Below are positions 63,371 through 64,000 of a DNA stretch of 64,000 bases, piece by piece. The translations under genes were made by a program, and so were the position numbers. Numbering within the stretch: position 1 is the first letter of the stretch; each line of letters begins with the position of its first letter. Source of the stretch: Sulfurimonas crateris (GTDB lineage Bacteria; Campylobacterota; Campylobacteria; Campylobacterales; Sulfurimonadaceae); NCBI RefSeq assembly GCF_005217605.1, contig NZ_SZPX01000001.1, positions 1-64,000 on the forward strand, given 5' to 3'. Below the pieces are notes generated by a model. It did not search any database. It was not told the origin of the DNA and worked only from the letters and a program-made list of their open reading frames with translations.

Positions 63371-64000
63371 ATGCTACTTCCAGAGATCAAAGAGAGAGAG
63401 TACCGCTTTAAGTTAGCTCTTAGAATGGTGCTTCCTATTTTTGCTCTCGTCTTCGCTTTAGTTATTCACACTTTTATTACAAGTAAAGATACGATCAGCA
63501 CCTCGTTTTACATTGAATCAATCCTTATTTTAGTATTTAGCATCTATTTTATCTTTTATCTTATATATAAAGGGTTTGACACCAAAATAACAGAGAGTGT
63601 CTCAAAAGCTTTTACAAGAGAGTATATGTACAAGTATCTAAAAAATGAGATCAGAGACTCTAAAGAGTATACGCTCGTGCTTTTAAGTGTTGATAATCTT
63701 TATGAGATAAACAGCCGTTACGGCATTAAGAACGGTGATAACATACTATTTAAAACACTTGAGTGGATAGCCGTGTATTTAAAATCAAAAGACATATACA
63801 ACTTCCCAATAGGGCGCATTAAAGGGGGCGATTTTGTTATCGGACTAAGCGGTGATAAGAGCAGATATAAAACCATTATAGAGTTGATGTGTCTAAAGAG
63901 TGAAGATTTTAAGATCGATGATATTGAAGTGCAGATATCTGGAGCTATAAATGATACAAAATTTTCAAGAGATATTGATTATTTGATAGAGAATCTTTTT
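63371..64000 (+). CDS. Membrane-bound GGDEF-type signalling protein, truncated by the window end
   Basis: The frame begins at ATG 63371, 12 bases after gyrB, and is still open at 64000 (210 residues seen). Two hydrophobic segments (about 18-35 and 45-68) precede a diguanylate cyclase-like domain with LVLLSVDNLYEINSRYGIKNGDN and IGRIKGGDFVIGL. GGDEF is degenerate (KGGDF), so the domain is probably not a cyclase but may bind nucleotide or support a downstream EAL domain outside the window. Confidence 0.75.
   Translation, partial: MLLPEIKEREYRFKLALRMVLPIFALVFALVIHTFITSKDTISTSFYIESILILVFSIYFIFYLIYKGFDTKITESVSKAFTREYMYKYLKNEIRDSKEYTLVLLSVDNLYEINSRYGIKNGDNILFKTLEWIAVYLKSKDIYNFPIGRIKGGDFVIGLSGDKSRYKTIIELMCLKSEDFKIDDIEVQISGAINDTKFSRDIDYLIENLF

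Overview
The window looks like a chromosomal segment of a sulfur-oxidising Campylobacterota (Epsilonproteobacteria) bacterium close to Sulfurimonas. The case rests on gene content and order read from the translations: a split Sox set with soxCDYZ grouped together and a SoxH-like hydrolase, a Tat-exported sulfide:quinone oxidoreductase-type flavoprotein, RNase J with a long basic N-terminal extension, the rluA-family/purB/nrdA order known from Campylobacter, AT-rich intergenic DNA, and a dnaA-dnaN-gyrB origin region with ATTCACA-type DnaA boxes. No rRNA or tRNA gene was recognised.

Layout. 1-480: a C-terminal gene fragment and a non-coding stretch with a near-consensus promoter firing leftward. 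0.5-1.6 kb: BAX inhibitor-1 protein and a ThiD2-type protein. 1.7-6.1 kb (minus strand): soxC-soxD-soxY-soxZ-soxH, with a tandem direct-repeat operator candidate upstream of soxC. 6.4-10 kb: MOSC protein, BioC-like methyltransferase, znuABC. 10-17 kb: secG, frr, pyrE, then a tightly overlapping peptidoglycan-salvage operon (secreted NagZ, SSS-family symporter, AnmK, AmgK, MurU) followed by a lytic transglycosylase. 18-23 kb: a decayed HiPIP gene, a sugar set (mutarotase, MFS importer, HAD phosphatase) and a Kef-type antiporter. 23-29 kb: pyrG, recJ, a Tat-exported SQR-like protein and a periplasmic metallo-beta-lactamase-fold protein. 29-33 kb: a 710-residue beta-propeller/alpha-helical-repeat protein, fliI, folE.

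33.2-39.1 kb is a complete type II-C CRISPR system: cas9, cas1, cas2, a tracrRNA with its own near-consensus promoter on the minus strand, and a 17-repeat array. Repeat orientation, anti-repeat and a repeat-borne extended -10 (TGCTAAAAT) all indicate crRNA synthesis on the minus strand, toward the cas genes. Beside the array lie a winged-helix/LOV-like sensor and a PAS-GGDEF-EAL protein, both reading toward the array.

41.7-57.6 kb is mostly housekeeping: rnj, rsmA, hisF, a nucleoside phosphorylase-like gene, rlmN, small unknowns, an RluA-family gene, purB, nrdA, a DegP/HtrA protease, trxC, gltA, ppnP, a hemerythrin-PAS protein and (57.7 kb) ruvC. Two identical parS-like palindromes lie at 44.5 and 48.1 kb. 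From 58.2 kb come oriC, dnaA, dnaN, gyrB and a truncated GGDEF-type membrane protein.

The most interesting items are the tracrRNA/array arrangement, the LOV-like sensor with altered flavin-pocket residues, the salvage operon that seems to cleave muropeptides outside the cytoplasm, the parS pair near the origin, and the bacterial beta-propeller plus alpha-solenoid protein.
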